NCBI RefSeq assembly: GCF_001424565.1
Contig: NZ_LMOL01000010.1
Coordinates: 37,852-101,851, forward strand
Reading direction: 5' to 3'
DNA from: Arthrobacter sp. Leaf141
GTDB lineage: Bacteria > Actinomycetota > Actinomycetes > Actinomycetales > Micrococcaceae
DNA length: 64,000 nt
Part shown: positions 29,362-38,883 of the stretch, piece after piece
Position numbering within the stretch: the first letter of the stretch is position 1
Layout of the letters: the number at the start of each line of letters is the position of its first letter
The notes under the pieces: generated by a model
Told to the model about the DNA's origin: nothing
Databases searched by the model: none
Seen by the model: the letters and a program-made list of their open reading frames with translations, nothing else
Made by a program: the position numbers and the translations under genes

Positions 29362-29570
29362 ACGAAGGGGCAGAGCCGGGATGACCCAAATGCCCTTGGT
29401 ATTGCTTTTGGTACTGCGTGATTTACCTTGCCTGCAGGAGAATATCCCGGTGGCTGATTCCAGGCAGTATCGTTCGTAAGCCGGTTACGGCCGGACCCTT
29501 TCCTGCCGCAGTGTCCACATAGGATCACGGCCCCCTGTTGCCGGGCGGGCCGGCTTCCTAGCGTGGAACC

Positions 29571-30440
29571 ATGTCAGGCCGGGAATCTCGTGCAGCGCGC
29601 CCGCCGGCGCGCCACGCGCCGGCCCGGCTGGAAGCGACCGTGGGAAAGTCTCCGGGGCTGCTGGCCGATGTGGCAGGGGACCCGTTCGAATACCGGAACG
29701 CCGGTTCTGCCGGTGGGAAAGAAAACGCGGAAGTGCCCTCGGCCGGCGGCCTGCGGGGCGCGAGGCTCCGGTGGCGGCTTGGCCTGCGCCTGGCTGTGCT
29801 GCTCGGAGTCCTTTCGCTCCTAGCCGGTGCCTGGTTTTGGTGGCTTGCGGCTGCCGGGCAGCCCGGGATCCTTCCGCTGGGAGCGGAGTCGGCGGCAGGA
29901 CCCAGCCCTGCCGCAGACGGCGGGGATCCGGACCGGGAAAACACGCCGGACGCCGGTCCGGAACCGTCAGTGCCCGGCGCCGCGGCAGCTGTGGACGTTG
30001 TGGTGCACGTGGCCGGGGCCGTTGGCCGGCCGGGAGTTGTCCGGTTGCCCGCCGGCAGCCGGGTCCAGGACGCAGTCACCGCGGCAGGCGGAAGCGTGCC
30101 CGGCGCGGATCTGGACCTGCTCAACCTGGCGCTGGTCCTGGTGGACGGGCAGAAAATCCTGGTGCCGGTGGCGGGGGAGCCGTTGCCGGCCGCCGGTGGC
30201 GGCGCCGGCGGGGACAGCGGCCTACCCGACGGCCCGGCCCCGCCCGTCCTGAAGGTCAACCTGAACACGGCGAACGCCGAAACGCTGGCGACACTGCCCA
30301 AGGTGGGTCCTGTACTGGCGCAGCGGATCGTGCTGTGGCGCAAGGAGCACGGGCCGTTCAGGACCACGGCGGAACTCGATGCCGTGGACGGTGTAGGACC
30401 CAAGCTGCTCGAGGCGCTTCTGCCTTTGGTCACGGTCTGA
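29571..30440 (+). CDS. comEA: ComEA-type DNA-binding competence protein
   Basis: 289 residues: a cytoplasmic N terminus, one membrane helix near 70-92 (LRLAVLLGVLSLLAGAWFWW), an Ala/Pro-rich linker, an SLBB domain (VVHVAGAVGRPGVVRLPAGS near 144-163) and C-terminal helix-hairpin-helix motifs (VNLNTANAETLATLPKVGP). ComEA binds incoming dsDNA outside the membrane for uptake. Gene comEC follows 24 bases later and holA overlaps that, the usual actinobacterial order. Whether this organism is naturally competent is not shown. Confidence 0.9.
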   Translation: MSGRESRAARPPARHAPARLEATVGKSPGLLADVAGDPFEYRNAGSAGGKENAEVPSAGGLRGARLRWRLGLRLAVLLGVLSLLAGAWFWWLAAAGQPGILPLGAESAAGPSPAADGGDPDRENTPDAGPEPSVPGAAAAVDVVVHVAGAVGRPGVVRLPAGSRVQDAVTAAGGSVPGADLDLLNLALVLVDGQKILVPVAGEPLPAAGGGAGGDSGLPDGPAPPVLKVNLNTANAETLATLPKVGPVLAQRIVLWRKEHGPFRTTAELDAVDGVGPKLLEALLPLVTV

Positions 30441-30464
30441 CATGCGGCCGCGGATCCATCGGGG

Positions 30465-32450
30465 GTGCCCGTGACCGGCACTGGCCGGTCCGGCCGTAAA
30501 AGCCCGTGGAGCCGGTATGTGGACTCGGCGGTCCAGGGACCGCGGCCCGCGCCGGACGGTAGCCAGGTCGGGAGGCCCGGTGCCGTGTCCACCTCGGCAC
30601 GCCAGCGCCGTTACGACGCCTTCCTGGACCTCCGCCGGCGGGTACTGCCGGCAGCAGCGGCGGCGTCGCTGGATGACGGCAAGGCAAAGCCTGCCGGCCC
30701 CGGCACCCGGAGGCGGACCGATCTCCGGCTGGTGCTCCCCGCACTGGCCGCTTGGGGCGCAGCAGTCGCGGGGCTCTGGCTGCCGCCGCTGGCCCTCGGT
30801 TTCGCGTGTTGCCTGCTGCTCGCAGCCTCGGCTGCGCTCCTGGCCGGCCACCGTTACGGTCGGCGCACCGTGCGCCCGGTGGGGCGTGGCGGCCGTTCGT
30901 TCCCCGCCACCGCCGCCGTCGCGCTGGCCCTGGCCGCCACCGTTGCCGCCCACGCGGCGGTGGCTGCGGGCCAACGCACTGACGGTCCGCTGGCTGACGC
31001 GGTCGCTGCCGGAAAGTCGGTGGTGGCGTTGGTGGAAGTGGCGGCAACGCCCAAAGCCCTCAACCTGGCGGGCCATTCTTCCGGACCCCAGCGATGGGCG
31101 GTGCCCGTCTGGACGGTGGAGATCAGCACCGGCGGTGTCCTCGTGCGCACCAGGGCGCAACTGCTGGTGATGGGCGGCGGGGCCTGGGGAGCCGCCGTAC
31201 CGGGCCAGCAGCTACGGGCCGCAGGCAAACTCCGCGCGCCGGGTCCGGGAAGTCTGGAAACCGGCATCCTTGCTGCTTCCGCAGCACCCGCCACCATGTC
31301 CGACGGGGCCGGGCTGAACGCAGCGGCCGCGGACCTGCGGGCCCGCTTTGTGGCTGCCTGCCGGTTCCTGGGCCCGGATGCCAGCGGGCTGCTGCCGGGC
31401 CTGGTCACCGGCGATACCAGTGCTCTGGACGAAGACCTCGTGGTTGCCATGAAATCGGTGGGCATGACCCACCTGACCGCAGTATCCGGGGCGAATTGCA
31501 GCCTGGTCCTGGGCGGACTGCTGGTGGCGGCCCGAAGGTTCCGGCTGCCGCGGGTGCCGGCGGCCGGCGTCGCGCTTGGTGGCCTTGGATTGTTTGTGGT
31601 GCTGGTGGGCCCGGAGGCAAGCGTCCTCCGCGCGGCCGTGATGGGCGGCGTTGCCGTGGCAGCGCTGGCCTGTGGGCGGTCCGGTCGCGGCCTGAGCTTC
31701 CTGTGCCTGGCCGTGATCGGGCTGCTACTGGTTGATCCGGGGCTGGGCGGCAGTTTCGGGTTCCTCCTGTCCGTCCTGGCAACATTGGGCATCATCGTGC
31801 TGGGCAGGCGGCTCATTGAATGGACGCCCGCGGCAGTTCCGCGCTGGATGGCCGCTGCTGTTGCGGTGCCGCTGTCCGCCCAACTCCTGTGCGGTCCGGT
31901 CACGGTCCTGCTGCAGCCCGGATTTTCGACGTACTCGCTCCTGGCCAACGTGCTGGCCGCCCCACTGGTGGCGCCGGTGACGCTGCTGGGGACTGCGGCG
32001 GTTCCGATGCTGGCGGTGGCGGAGTGGTGGGCTGTTCCCCTTATTGCCGGTGCCGGCTTGTTCAGCGCAGGCGTGGCCGCCATTGCACGCCTCGCGGCCG
32101 CGCTGCCTGCGGCCACGGTGCCGTGGGCCGAGGGGATCCCCGGCGTGCTGTCCATGGCCCTGCTCTCCGCCCTGACCTTCGGAGCTGTGTGGGCCTCAGT
32201 CCGGCCGCGCAGGACGGCGCGTATGGTCCTGGCCTGCCACCGGCACACCGAACGGCTGCTGGCACAACTGGAAACGTGGGGACGGACTGGCCCGGCCCGC
32301 TTCCCCGGGCGCCGCCGCTTGGCCGGACGGCCAGGACATGGCAGGGTTGGAAACTCCACAAAACTCTCCGGAAGGAACCCCCGATGGCCGCTGCGCAAAA
32401 ACGGGCACCCAGCTCACCGGCAGCCAACATGGCCTCGTGGCGGGACGTAA
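30465..32450 (+). CDS. comEC: ComEC/Rec2 family DNA-uptake channel, without C-terminal metallo-beta-lactamase domain
   Basis: A 661-residue polytopic membrane protein. After a hydrophobic N-terminal segment comes a soluble OB-like region (about 170-290), then the Competence domain with GLVTGDTSALDEDLVVAMK and MTHLTAVSGANCSLVLGGLL. About ten hydrophobic helices follow in total. Many ComEC proteins carry a C-terminal metallo-beta-lactamase nuclease-like domain; this one stops soon after the last helix. GTG at 30465 is weakly supported; GTG at 30471 is also possible. Its last 67 bases overlap holA in another frame. Confidence 0.88.
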   Translation: MPVTGTGRSGRKSPWSRYVDSAVQGPRPAPDGSQVGRPGAVSTSARQRRYDAFLDLRRRVLPAAAAASLDDGKAKPAGPGTRRRTDLRLVLPALAAWGAAVAGLWLPPLALGFACCLLLAASAALLAGHRYGRRTVRPVGRGGRSFPATAAVALALAATVAAHAAVAAGQRTDGPLADAVAAGKSVVALVEVAATPKALNLAGHSSGPQRWAVPVWTVEISTGGVLVRTRAQLLVMGGGAWGAAVPGQQLRAAGKLRAPGPGSLETGILAASAAPATMSDGAGLNAAAADLRARFVAACRFLGPDASGLLPGLVTGDTSALDEDLVVAMKSVGMTHLTAVSGANCSLVLGGLLVAARRFRLPRVPAAGVALGGLGLFVVLVGPEASVLRAAVMGGVAVAALACGRSGRGLSFLCLAVIGLLLVDPGLGGSFGFLLSVLATLGIIVLGRRLIEWTPAAVPRWMAAAVAVPLSAQLLCGPVTVLLQPGFSTYSLLANVLAAPLVAPVTLLGTAAVPMLAVAEWWAVPLIAGAGLFSAGVAAIARLAAALPAATVPWAEGIPGVLSMALLSALTFGAVWASVRPRRTARMVLACHRHTERLLAQLETWGRTGPARFPGRRRLAGRPGHGRVGNSTKLSGRNPRWPLRKNGHPAHRQPTWPRGGT

Positions 32451-33400
32451 GCCCTGCCGCGATCGTGCTGGTAGGCGGGCCTGAGGAGTACCTGGGGATC
32501 CGTGCCATGGACAGGGTCCGGGCGCAGGTCCGCGTGGCTGCCCCGGATGTGGAAGTGAGCCGCATCAACGCTGCAGCCTATGAACCAGGCACCCTGCTGA
32601 TGCAGGTCAGCCCCTCGCTCTTCGGCGAGAGCAAGCTCATCGAGGTCGAAGCCGTTGAGTCCATGAATGAAGCGTTCCTGACCGATGCCCTGGCCTATCT
32701 TGGCAGGCCGGAGGAGGACGCGGTCCTGGTGCTCAGGCACGGTGGGGGAGCGCGCGGCAAAAAGCTGCTGGACGCCATCCGGAAGGGTGGCTGGCCCGTG
32801 GTGGACTGCCAGCCCCTGAAGAAGGACGCTGAAAAAGCCGCTTTTGTTGTCTCGGAGTTCAAGGCGGGCGGCCGCCGGATAGAGCAGGAAGCAGTCCAGG
32901 CGCTGGTCAACGCAGTGGGGGCCAGCCTTTCCGAGCTTGCCGCGGCCTGCAGCCAGCTGATTGCGGACGCCGGCACCACCGTGACCTCGGAGCTTGTGGA
33001 CCGCTACTACGGCGGACGCATCGAGGCCACCGCCTTCAAGGTGGCCGACGCCGCCATGGCCGGGAACGGACCACTCGCGCTGTCCACCCTTCGGCACGCC
33101 CTCGCCACCGGCGCGGATCCCGTCCCGTTGGTTGCCGCGCTTGCTGCAAAGCTGCGGACCGTGGCACGCGTGGCCGGGGCGTCAGGCTCGTCGGCCCAGA
33201 TCGCCGCCGAACTGGGCATGCAGCCCTGGCTGGTGGAACAGGCCCAGCGGGATGTCCGGCGCTGGACCCCGGACGGCCTGGTCCGGTCCATCCAGGCCAC
33301 AGCTGAGGCCGACGCCCAGGTGAAGGGACTGTCCAGGGATCCCGTTTATGCCGTGGAGCACGCCGTGACGGTTATCGCCATGTCGGTCCAGGGCCGCTGA
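32384..33400 (+). CDS. holA: DNA polymerase III delta subunit
   Basis: A 338-residue clamp-loader wrench subunit that opens the beta ring. AIVLVGGPEEYLGIRAMDRV and the C-terminal collar region (DPVPLVAALAAKLRTVARV) fit HolA. The degenerate AAA+ core lacks a functional Walker A, as usual for delta. ATG at 32384 has GGAAGGA upstream and lies inside the comEC tail; the frame is open further upstream only as a comEC shadow. rpsT follows on the opposite strand. Confidence 0.93.
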   Translation: MAAAQKRAPSSPAANMASWRDVSPAAIVLVGGPEEYLGIRAMDRVRAQVRVAAPDVEVSRINAAAYEPGTLLMQVSPSLFGESKLIEVEAVESMNEAFLTDALAYLGRPEEDAVLVLRHGGGARGKKLLDAIRKGGWPVVDCQPLKKDAEKAAFVVSEFKAGGRRIEQEAVQALVNAVGASLSELAAACSQLIADAGTTVTSELVDRYYGGRIEATAFKVADAAMAGNGPLALSTLRHALATGADPVPLVAALAAKLRTVARVAGASGSSAQIAAELGMQPWLVEQAQRDVRRWTPDGLVRSIQATAEADAQVKGLSRDPVYAVEHAVTVIAMSVQGR

Positions 33401-33437
33401 CCCTTCAGCGAGGAACGGCCCAGCACGTTAAAGATGT

Positions 33438-33465
33438 GTGGCCGGCACCTCACGGTACCGGCCAC
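33438..33465 (-). terminator. Hairpin between holA and rpsT
   Basis: GTGGCCGG (33438-33445) pairs with CCGGCCAC (33458-33465), with an inner ACC/GGT extension. On the minus strand it is followed by ACATCTTTAACG, a short U-run. It could terminate rpsT and possibly the convergent holA transcript. Confidence 0.55.
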
Positions 33466-33492
33466 AACCATCAGTTCAGTGAACTGGAAACC

Positions 33493-33753
33493 TTACAGTG
33501 CGTTGACCTTCTTGGAGATCGCCGACTTGCGGTTCGCTGCGTTGTTCTTGTGCAGAACACCCTTGCTGACAGCCTTGTCCAGCTTGCGGCTGGCAGTGGC
33601 CAGGGCAGCAGCAGCTGCATCCTTGTCGGTGGAATCAACGGCGGTGTTGACGGCGCGGATGGCCGTCTTCAGCTCGGACTTGACTGCGTTGTTGCGCAGG
33701 CGTGCCTTCTCGTTGGTGAGGATGCGCTTCTTCTGGGACTTGATATTCGCCAC
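33493..33753 (-). CDS. rpsT: 30S ribosomal protein S20
   Basis: An 86-residue, very basic helical protein beginning [20 protein letters not shown] and ending in the family's [11 protein letters not shown] type tail. S20 binds the 5' and 3' minor domains of 16S rRNA. GTG start with AGAGAG upstream. It is a single gene on the minus strand, convergent with holA. Upstream (33754-33921) is AT-richer than average and holds an inverted repeat GCTAT-N5-ATAGC at 33877-33891 that may be part of its promoter. Confidence 0.98.
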   Translation of the reverse strand: MANIKSQKKRILTNEKARLRNNAVKSELKTAIRAVNTAVDSTDKDAAAAALATASRKLDKAVSKGVLHKNNAANRKSAISKKVNAL

Positions 33754-33921
33754 GTGTGAACTCTCTTTTTAATGCGGAAATGGTCTAGAGGGCTTTCAGA
33801 TTGGCCATTGACTGAGCGGCGTGGGGATACCTATGGCGGCCAACCATCTGTGGCCGTCGACCTGCACGGACACACAGCTATAAAGAATAGCAGGTCAGCT
33901 GCCGGGCTGGCCATTTGACGG

Positions 33922-34497
33922 TCAGGTCCAGCCGTGTCGCTTCCGCAGCCCGGCGGCCACCATCTCGAAGCGGGCACGGTCCAGAACGGCGCCCTCCCGG
34001 CGGATCGCGTCCGGCCGGATCTGCAGGACCCTCTCCAGGAGTGCTTCGCTGGGCCTGCCCTGTCTGTCCCATGGCCCGGCTCCCAAGTCGATGTAAACCC
34101 CGTCGGAGCGGGATGCAGGAACGTGGTCCTTGCTGGTGAGCATCAGGCCCAGGAGGTATGCGCCGCTGTTACCCACCAGCAGGACGGGGCGGTCCTTCCC
34201 CCGGCTGTAGTCCTCCTCATACGGAACCCACGCCCACACCACCTCGCCCGGATCCGGATCTCCGTCGGGCGCGGGGGAATACTGGACGGTGCTGCGGCCG
34301 CGGAAGTCGCCCGGGTAGCCGGCGGCGCCGGACTGCTGCGGTCCGGACTGTGCAGTCCCCGCACGCGGGGCAGGGCGCCGTATCGGGGGAACGGGGGGTT
34401 GCCGGCGCGTGCCGGACGGTGGGACCGCGCCGGCCTTCTGCAGGATCCGGAGGCCCGTGCGGACGGCGTTCACCACGGTTCGAAGATTGATAGCCAT
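33922..34497 (-). CDS. PemK/MazF-like protein with proline-rich N terminus
   Basis: 191 residues. The C-terminal ~110 residues have the MazF/PemK fold signature: GEVVWAWVPYEEDYSRGKDRPVLLVG, LMLTSKDHV, and the late VLQIRPDAIRREGAVLDRARF. MazF proteins are mRNA-cleaving toxins. The first ~75 residues are Pro/Arg-rich and low complexity, which is not typical. No antitoxin ORF lies next to it: its upstream neighbour is divergent lepA and downstream is rpsT. This may be a solitary chromosomal homologue with another role. Confidence 0.8.
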   Translation of the reverse strand: MAINLRTVVNAVRTGLRILQKAGAVPPSGTRRQPPVPPIRRPAPRAGTAQSGPQQSGAAGYPGDFRGRSTVQYSPAPDGDPDPGEVVWAWVPYEEDYSRGKDRPVLLVGNSGAYLLGLMLTSKDHVPASRSDGVYIDLGAGPWDRQGRPSEALLERVLQIRPDAIRREGAVLDRARFEMVAAGLRKRHGWT

Positions 34498-34672
34498 TCC
34501 GCAACACTAGCGCCGGGCGCCGGGCCCGGGGAATGCGCACCGTGGCGGCAGGAATGCGTGCACGGCGCCCCGGACGTGGGACACTGGAGGTTGAAGATGG
34601 GCGGTCCTCCGGCCCGGGCACGTTTGTGTGCCCTCCGGCCCCGCCACGTGAAGCCAACAGTAAGGACCCTGC

Positions 34673-36529
34673 GTGTCTCCCATGGCCCGCACCGCCCCGG
34701 TGCCCGCCGCGACAGATCCGGCCATTATTCGGAACTTCTGCATCATCGCGCACATCGACCACGGTAAATCCACCCTCGCCGACCGCATGCTGCAGTACAC
34801 CGGAGTGGTCCAGTCGCGCGATATGAAGGCCCAGTACCTGGACCGGATGGACATCGAGCGTGAGCGCGGCATCACCATCAAGTCCCAGGCCGTCCGCATG
34901 CCCTGGGAACGCGATGGCGTCAGCTATGCCCTGAACATGATCGACACCCCCGGCCACGTTGACTTCACCTACGAGGTTTCCCGGTCGCTGGCGGCCTGCG
35001 AAGGCGCCGTTCTGCTCGTGGACGCGGCACAAGGCATCGAGGCCCAGACCCTGGCCAACCTGTACCTGGCCATGGAGAACAACCTCACCATCATCCCGGT
35101 CCTGAACAAGATCGACCTGCCGGCCGCGCAGCCCGAGAAGTACGCCGCTGAACTGGCGAGCCTGATCGGCGGCGATCCCGAGGACGTCCTGCGGGTCTCC
35201 GGCAAGACCGGCGCCGGCGTCGAGGCCCTCCTGGACAAGATCGTGCACGACCTGCCTGCTCCCCAGGGCGATCCCAACGCCCCGGCCCGCGCCATGATCT
35301 TCGACTCGGTGTACGACACCTACCGCGGCGTGGTCACCTACGTCCGTGTGGTTGACGGCATGCTGCACCCCCGCGAGCGCATCCAGATGATGTCCACCCG
35401 CGCCACCCACGAACTCCTCGAAATCGGCGTGAGCTCCCCGGAGCCCACCCCGTCCAAGGGGCTCGGCGTCGGTGAGGTGGGCTACCTGATCACCGGCGTG
35501 AAGGACGTGCGCCAGTCCAAGGTGGGTGACACCGTCACCAACCTGGCCAAGCCCGCCTCGGAATCGCTGCCCGGCTATGCGGACGCCAAGCCCATGGTGT
35601 TCTCCGGCCTGTACCCGCTGGACGGCGCCGATTACCCGGTGCTGCGCGACGCCCTCGAAAAGCTCATGCTCAATGACGCAGCCCTCGTTTACGAACCGGA
35701 GACCTCAGCGGCGCTGGGCTTCGGCTTCCGGGTGGGTTTCCTGGGCCTGCTCCACCTGGAAATCACCCGCGAACGGCTGGAACGGGAATACAACCTCGCC
35801 CTGATCTCCACGGCACCGAACGTTGAGTACGAGGTGACGCTGGAGGACAAAAAGGTTGTCCAGGTGACCAACCCCAGCGAATACCCCACAGGGAAGGTTG
35901 CCGAGGTCCGCGAACCCATGGTGTCCGCCACCATCCTGGCCCCCAATGAATTCGTGGGCGCCATCATGGAACTGTGCCAGAGCCGCCGTGGCGTGCTGGG
36001 CGGCATGGACTACCTTTCCGAGGACCGGGTGGAAATCCGGTACCGCCTGCCGCTGGCCGAGATTGTGTTCGACTTCTTCGACATCCTCAAATCCAAGACC
36101 CGCGGCTACGGTTCCCTCGACTGGAAGGCAGACGGCGAACAGGCCGCCGACCTGGTCAAGGTCGACATCATGCTCCAGGGCGAGCAGGTGGATGCCTTCA
36201 GTGCCATCACGCACCGCGACAAGGCCTACGCCTATGGCGTTATGATGACCGGCAAGCTCCGCGAACTGATCCCGCGCCAGCAGTTCGAGGTGCCCATCCA
36301 GGCCGCGATCGGCTCCCGCATCATCGCCCGCGAAAGCATCCGCGCCATCCGCAAGGACGTGCTGGCCAAGTGCTACGGCGGTGACATCACCCGAAAGCGC
36401 AAACTGCTGGAGAAGCAAAAAGAAGGCAAAAAGCGCATGAAGATGGTGGGCACCGTGGAAGTGCCGCAGGAAGCGTTCATCGCCGCCCTCACCACCGATG
36501 AGTCGAAGGACAAGGCCAAAAAGAAGTGA
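34673..36529 (+). CDS. lepA: Elongation factor 4 (LepA)
   Basis: A 618-residue translational GTPase. The G domain has [16 protein letters not shown] (G1), [12 protein letters not shown] (G3) and NKIDLP (G4), followed by EF-G-like domains and the LepA-specific C-terminal domain ([21 protein letters not shown]). GTG at 34673 has AAGGA upstream; an ATG three codons later is an alternative. hemW follows 25 bases after the stop. Confidence 0.98.
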   Translation: MSPMARTAPVPAATDPAIIRNFCIIAHIDHGKSTLADRMLQYTGVVQSRDMKAQYLDRMDIERERGITIKSQAVRMPWERDGVSYALNMIDTPGHVDFTYEVSRSLAACEGAVLLVDAAQGIEAQTLANLYLAMENNLTIIPVLNKIDLPAAQPEKYAAELASLIGGDPEDVLRVSGKTGAGVEALLDKIVHDLPAPQGDPNAPARAMIFDSVYDTYRGVVTYVRVVDGMLHPRERIQMMSTRATHELLEIGVSSPEPTPSKGLGVGEVGYLITGVKDVRQSKVGDTVTNLAKPASESLPGYADAKPMVFSGLYPLDGADYPVLRDALEKLMLNDAALVYEPETSAALGFGFRVGFLGLLHLEITRERLEREYNLALISTAPNVEYEVTLEDKKVVQVTNPSEYPTGKVAEVREPMVSATILAPNEFVGAIMELCQSRRGVLGGMDYLSEDRVEIRYRLPLAEIVFDFFDILKSKTRGYGSLDWKADGEQAADLVKVDIMLQGEQVDAFSAITHRDKAYAYGVMMTGKLRELIPRQQFEVPIQAAIGSRIIARESIRAIRKDVLAKCYGGDITRKRKLLEKQKEGKKRMKMVGTVEVPQEAFIAALTTDESKDKAKKK

Positions 36530-36554
36530 CCACCGCGCAGCCGGGGACCCGCTG

Positions 36555-37784
36555 ATGCCCAGCGTCCTTCCCCTGGGCGACCCGGCGCCGTCGGACGGCC
36601 TGCTGCCTGCCCAGGCGGCGGCCGGCGCGGCGGACCGGGCCTTTGGCCTGTACGTCCACATCCCGTTCTGCGCCGTGCGGTGCGGGTACTGCGACTTCAA
36701 CACCTACACAGCAACGGAACTGGGCGGCGGCGCCTCCCAGGACGCGTATGCCGGCACCGCCGTGTCCGAGGTGGACCTGGCTGCCCGGGTACTCACCGCG
36801 TCCGGGCTGCCGGACCGTCCGCTCAGCACGGTGTTCTTCGGCGGCGGCACTCCCACGCTGCTCCCTGCGGAGGACCTTGCGCTGATCCTCCGCGCCGCCA
36901 TCAGCACGTGGGGGATTGAGGACGGTGCCGAGGTCACCACCGAGGCCAACCCCGATTCGGTGACACCGGAATCCCTTGCCGTGCTGAAGGCAGCCGGTTT
37001 CACGCGCGTGTCCTTCGGCATGCAGTCGGCGGTGCCGCACGTCCTGAAGGTCCTGGACCGCACGCACAGCCCGGCCCGGGTTCCGCAGGTGGTCCGGTGG
37101 GCCCGCGAGGCAGGCCTGGCGGTCAGCCTCGACCTCATCTACGGCACCCCCGGCGAATCGTTGGACGACTGGCGCCTCTCCCTGGAGACCGCCCTTTCGT
37201 ACGAACCGGACCACATCAGCGCCTACGCCCTGATTGTGGAGGACGGCACCAAGCTCGCAGCCCAGATCCGGCGCGGGCAAGTGCCTGGAATTGACGACGA
37301 CGACCACGCGGCCAAGTACGAACTCGCCGACCAGTTGATCACCGCAGCCGGGCTTGGCTGGTATGAGGTCAGCAACTGGGCACGGACTCCGGAGCAGGCC
37401 TGCCGCCACAACCTGGCCTACTGGCGGGGGGACGACTGGTGGGGCATCGGGCCGGGCGCCCACTCGCATGTTGGCGGGGTCCGCTGGTGGAACGTCAAGC
37501 ACCCCACCGCCTACGCGGGGCGGCTGGGCCAGGGCGTCTCGCCCGCTGCCGGGCGGGAGACGCTGGATGCGGAAACGCGCAACGTGGAGCGGGTCATGCT
37601 GGCGGCCAGGCTCAGCGGCGGCCTCCGGATTGACTCATTGGGCGATGCCGGCCGCCGGCAGGTGGCGGGCCTGATCGCCGATTCCCTGGTTGAACCCACT
37701 GCAGCGTTCCGCGGAACACTCGTGCTCACCCTCAAGGGCAGGCTGCTGGCGGACGCCGTGGTGCGGCGGATCCTCCCGGACTGA
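36555..37784 (+). CDS. hemW: Radical SAM protein HemW (heme chaperone)
   Basis: 409 residues. The 4Fe-4S/SAM site is Cys39-x3-Cys43-x2-Cys46 in HIPFCAVRCGYCDF, followed by FGGGTPTLL and the HemN-like C-terminal domain. HemW-type proteins transfer heme and lack the CPDH-specific features of HemN; older annotation calls them coproporphyrinogen dehydrogenase. ATG at 36555 was chosen over upstream GTG/TTG codons inside lepA because GGGGA lies nearby. The lepA-hemW-hrcA order is typical of actinobacteria. Confidence 0.93.
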   Translation: MPSVLPLGDPAPSDGLLPAQAAAGAADRAFGLYVHIPFCAVRCGYCDFNTYTATELGGGASQDAYAGTAVSEVDLAARVLTASGLPDRPLSTVFFGGGTPTLLPAEDLALILRAAISTWGIEDGAEVTTEANPDSVTPESLAVLKAAGFTRVSFGMQSAVPHVLKVLDRTHSPARVPQVVRWAREAGLAVSLDLIYGTPGESLDDWRLSLETALSYEPDHISAYALIVEDGTKLAAQIRRGQVPGIDDDDHAAKYELADQLITAAGLGWYEVSNWARTPEQACRHNLAYWRGDDWWGIGPGAHSHVGGVRWWNVKHPTAYAGRLGQGVSPAAGRETLDAETRNVERVMLAARLSGGLRIDSLGDAGRRQVAGLIADSLVEPTAAFRGTLVLTLKGRLLADAVVRRILPD

Positions 37785-37812
37785 CTGACCCGCAGCCGGC
37801 GCGGTTAACGGC

Positions 37813-38325
37813 TCAGGCCGTTGGCGGACTGTTCAGTGCCGTAACGGTCCGGGTGGTGCTGTCCCACAGCCGCGCGTCGGTGCACCGGGCCTCGAGGGTG
37901 GCGTCCAGGGTCCCCACTGCCGCGCCCAGCAGCTCTGCCGGAATCCGGCGGGCGAGCGTGACGTGCGGGGTCCAGGCGCCGGGGCGGGTGAGGGGCAAGG
38001 CGTCATTGGCCTGCCGGTGCAGGCCGGCGTGGAGCGCCAGCAGTTCCCTTGATCCCACCACCAGCCGGGCCAGGACGTACTTGCCTTTCCCAGCAGGGAA
38101 GAGGACCAGCCCGCCCAGGCGGACGTCCAGTGGAAGGCCCGCCCAGAGCCCGGCCGCTTCGGCCGCAACAGCCAGGCTGTTGCCCGCTGCGAGCGTGATA
38201 TGGGGCCTGTTGCTGGGGGCGGTATGGGAGCCCAGGCTGGGCAGGCCCGCCGCGGCCAGCCGGGCCCAGTCCGCCAGGATGCACGCCTCGGCGGGACCGT
38301 CGAAGGTCAGCTCGATGCTTCGCAC
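37813..38325 (-). CDS. 2'-5' RNA ligase family (2H phosphoesterase) protein
   Basis: 170 residues with the two HxT/S motifs of the 2H superfamily: RPHITLAAG near residue 40 and TPHVTLARR near 122. Such proteins hydrolyse or ligate 2',3'-cyclic or 2'-5' phosphodiester bonds; the substrate is unknown here. It is minus strand and convergent with hemW, 22 bases downstream of the DUF4870 gene. A small hairpin AACGGC-TCAG-GCCGTT at 37807-37822 spans its stop codon. Confidence 0.88.
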   Translation of the reverse strand: MRSIELTFDGPAEACILADWARLAAAGLPSLGSHTAPSNRPHITLAAGNSLAVAAEAAGLWAGLPLDVRLGGLVLFPAGKGKYVLARLVVGSRELLALHAGLHRQANDALPLTRPGAWTPHVTLARRIPAELLGAAVGTLDATLEARCTDARLWDSTTRTVTALNSPPTA

Positions 38326-38347
38326 GGGACCCGGCCGTCAGGCGGTG

Positions 38348-38767
38348 TTACTTGATCCAGCGGAGGTTGAACTGGTAGCGGTAGGGCTGGCCGCGGTTGA
38401 CGCGGATCCCTGCTGCCACGGAGTAGCAGGTCAGGGCAATCCAGATGAGGGCCGCCGCGACGGCGAAGATGTTTCCGATCACCGGGATGAAGACCAGGAT
38501 GTTCGCCACCACTGCCGCGATGGTGGGAGGCAGGCTGAAGTTGAGGGCTTCCTTGGATTCCTGGGCCGTGAATGGTCCACGATCACGGAAAATGAGGTAG
38601 ACGAGCAGCGACGGGATGCAGCCCAGGATGCCGCCGAAGTGCGCCAGCGTGGCCCATTGCCGGTCTTCGCTGGCCGTCAGGGGCAGCGCGTTGGCCGGGA
38701 CGCCGTGGTATTCGGACCGGCTTTGGCGGCCCTGCGGGTCCCCGTGCCCGCGTGCGTTGTCTGCCAC
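38348..38767 (-). CDS. DUF4870 domain membrane protein
   Basis: A 139-residue protein with about three to four hydrophobic segments in its C-terminal two thirds: LAHFGGILGCIPSLLVYLIF, a central AAVVANILVFIPVIGNIFAV stretch, then AAALIWIALTCYSV. The first ~40 residues are hydrophilic. It matches the DUF4870 family; the function is unknown. GTG at 38767 with GAAGGA upstream. It is likely transcribed with the 2H phosphoesterase gene. Confidence 0.85.
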   Translation of the reverse strand: MADNARGHGDPQGRQSRSEYHGVPANALPLTASEDRQWATLAHFGGILGCIPSLLVYLIFRDRGPFTAQESKEALNFSLPPTIAAVVANILVFIPVIGNIFAVAAALIWIALTCYSVAAGIRVNRGQPYRYQFNLRWIK

Positions 38768-38883
38768 AGTTGTGTTCCTTCGAAGATGCAATAGTGCGTT
38801 CGGCGCTGAGGCGCCGGCCGCCCCCGCCGGGAGTGGCAGGTGCTGGTCTACCCAGAATACTGGGTGTTGGCCGGAAGACTGCT

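Noticed and set aside
29362..29570. A possible gene between degV and comEA
   Set aside because: Open frames here are extensions of degV shadow frames; no start with a ribosome site and no protein-like sequence. TAGGAT at 29520-29525 might be a -10 for comEA, but that is weak.
33922..34497. A canonical toxin-antitoxin operon
   Set aside because: The PemK/MazF-like gene has no adjacent antitoxin ORF on either side, so calling it a toxin-antitoxin pair is unsupported.
36555..37784. Calling this gene coproporphyrinogen III dehydrogenase (hemN)
   Set aside because: Its size and the lepA-hemW-hrcA neighbourhood fit HemW, the heme-chaperone branch of the HemN-like family.
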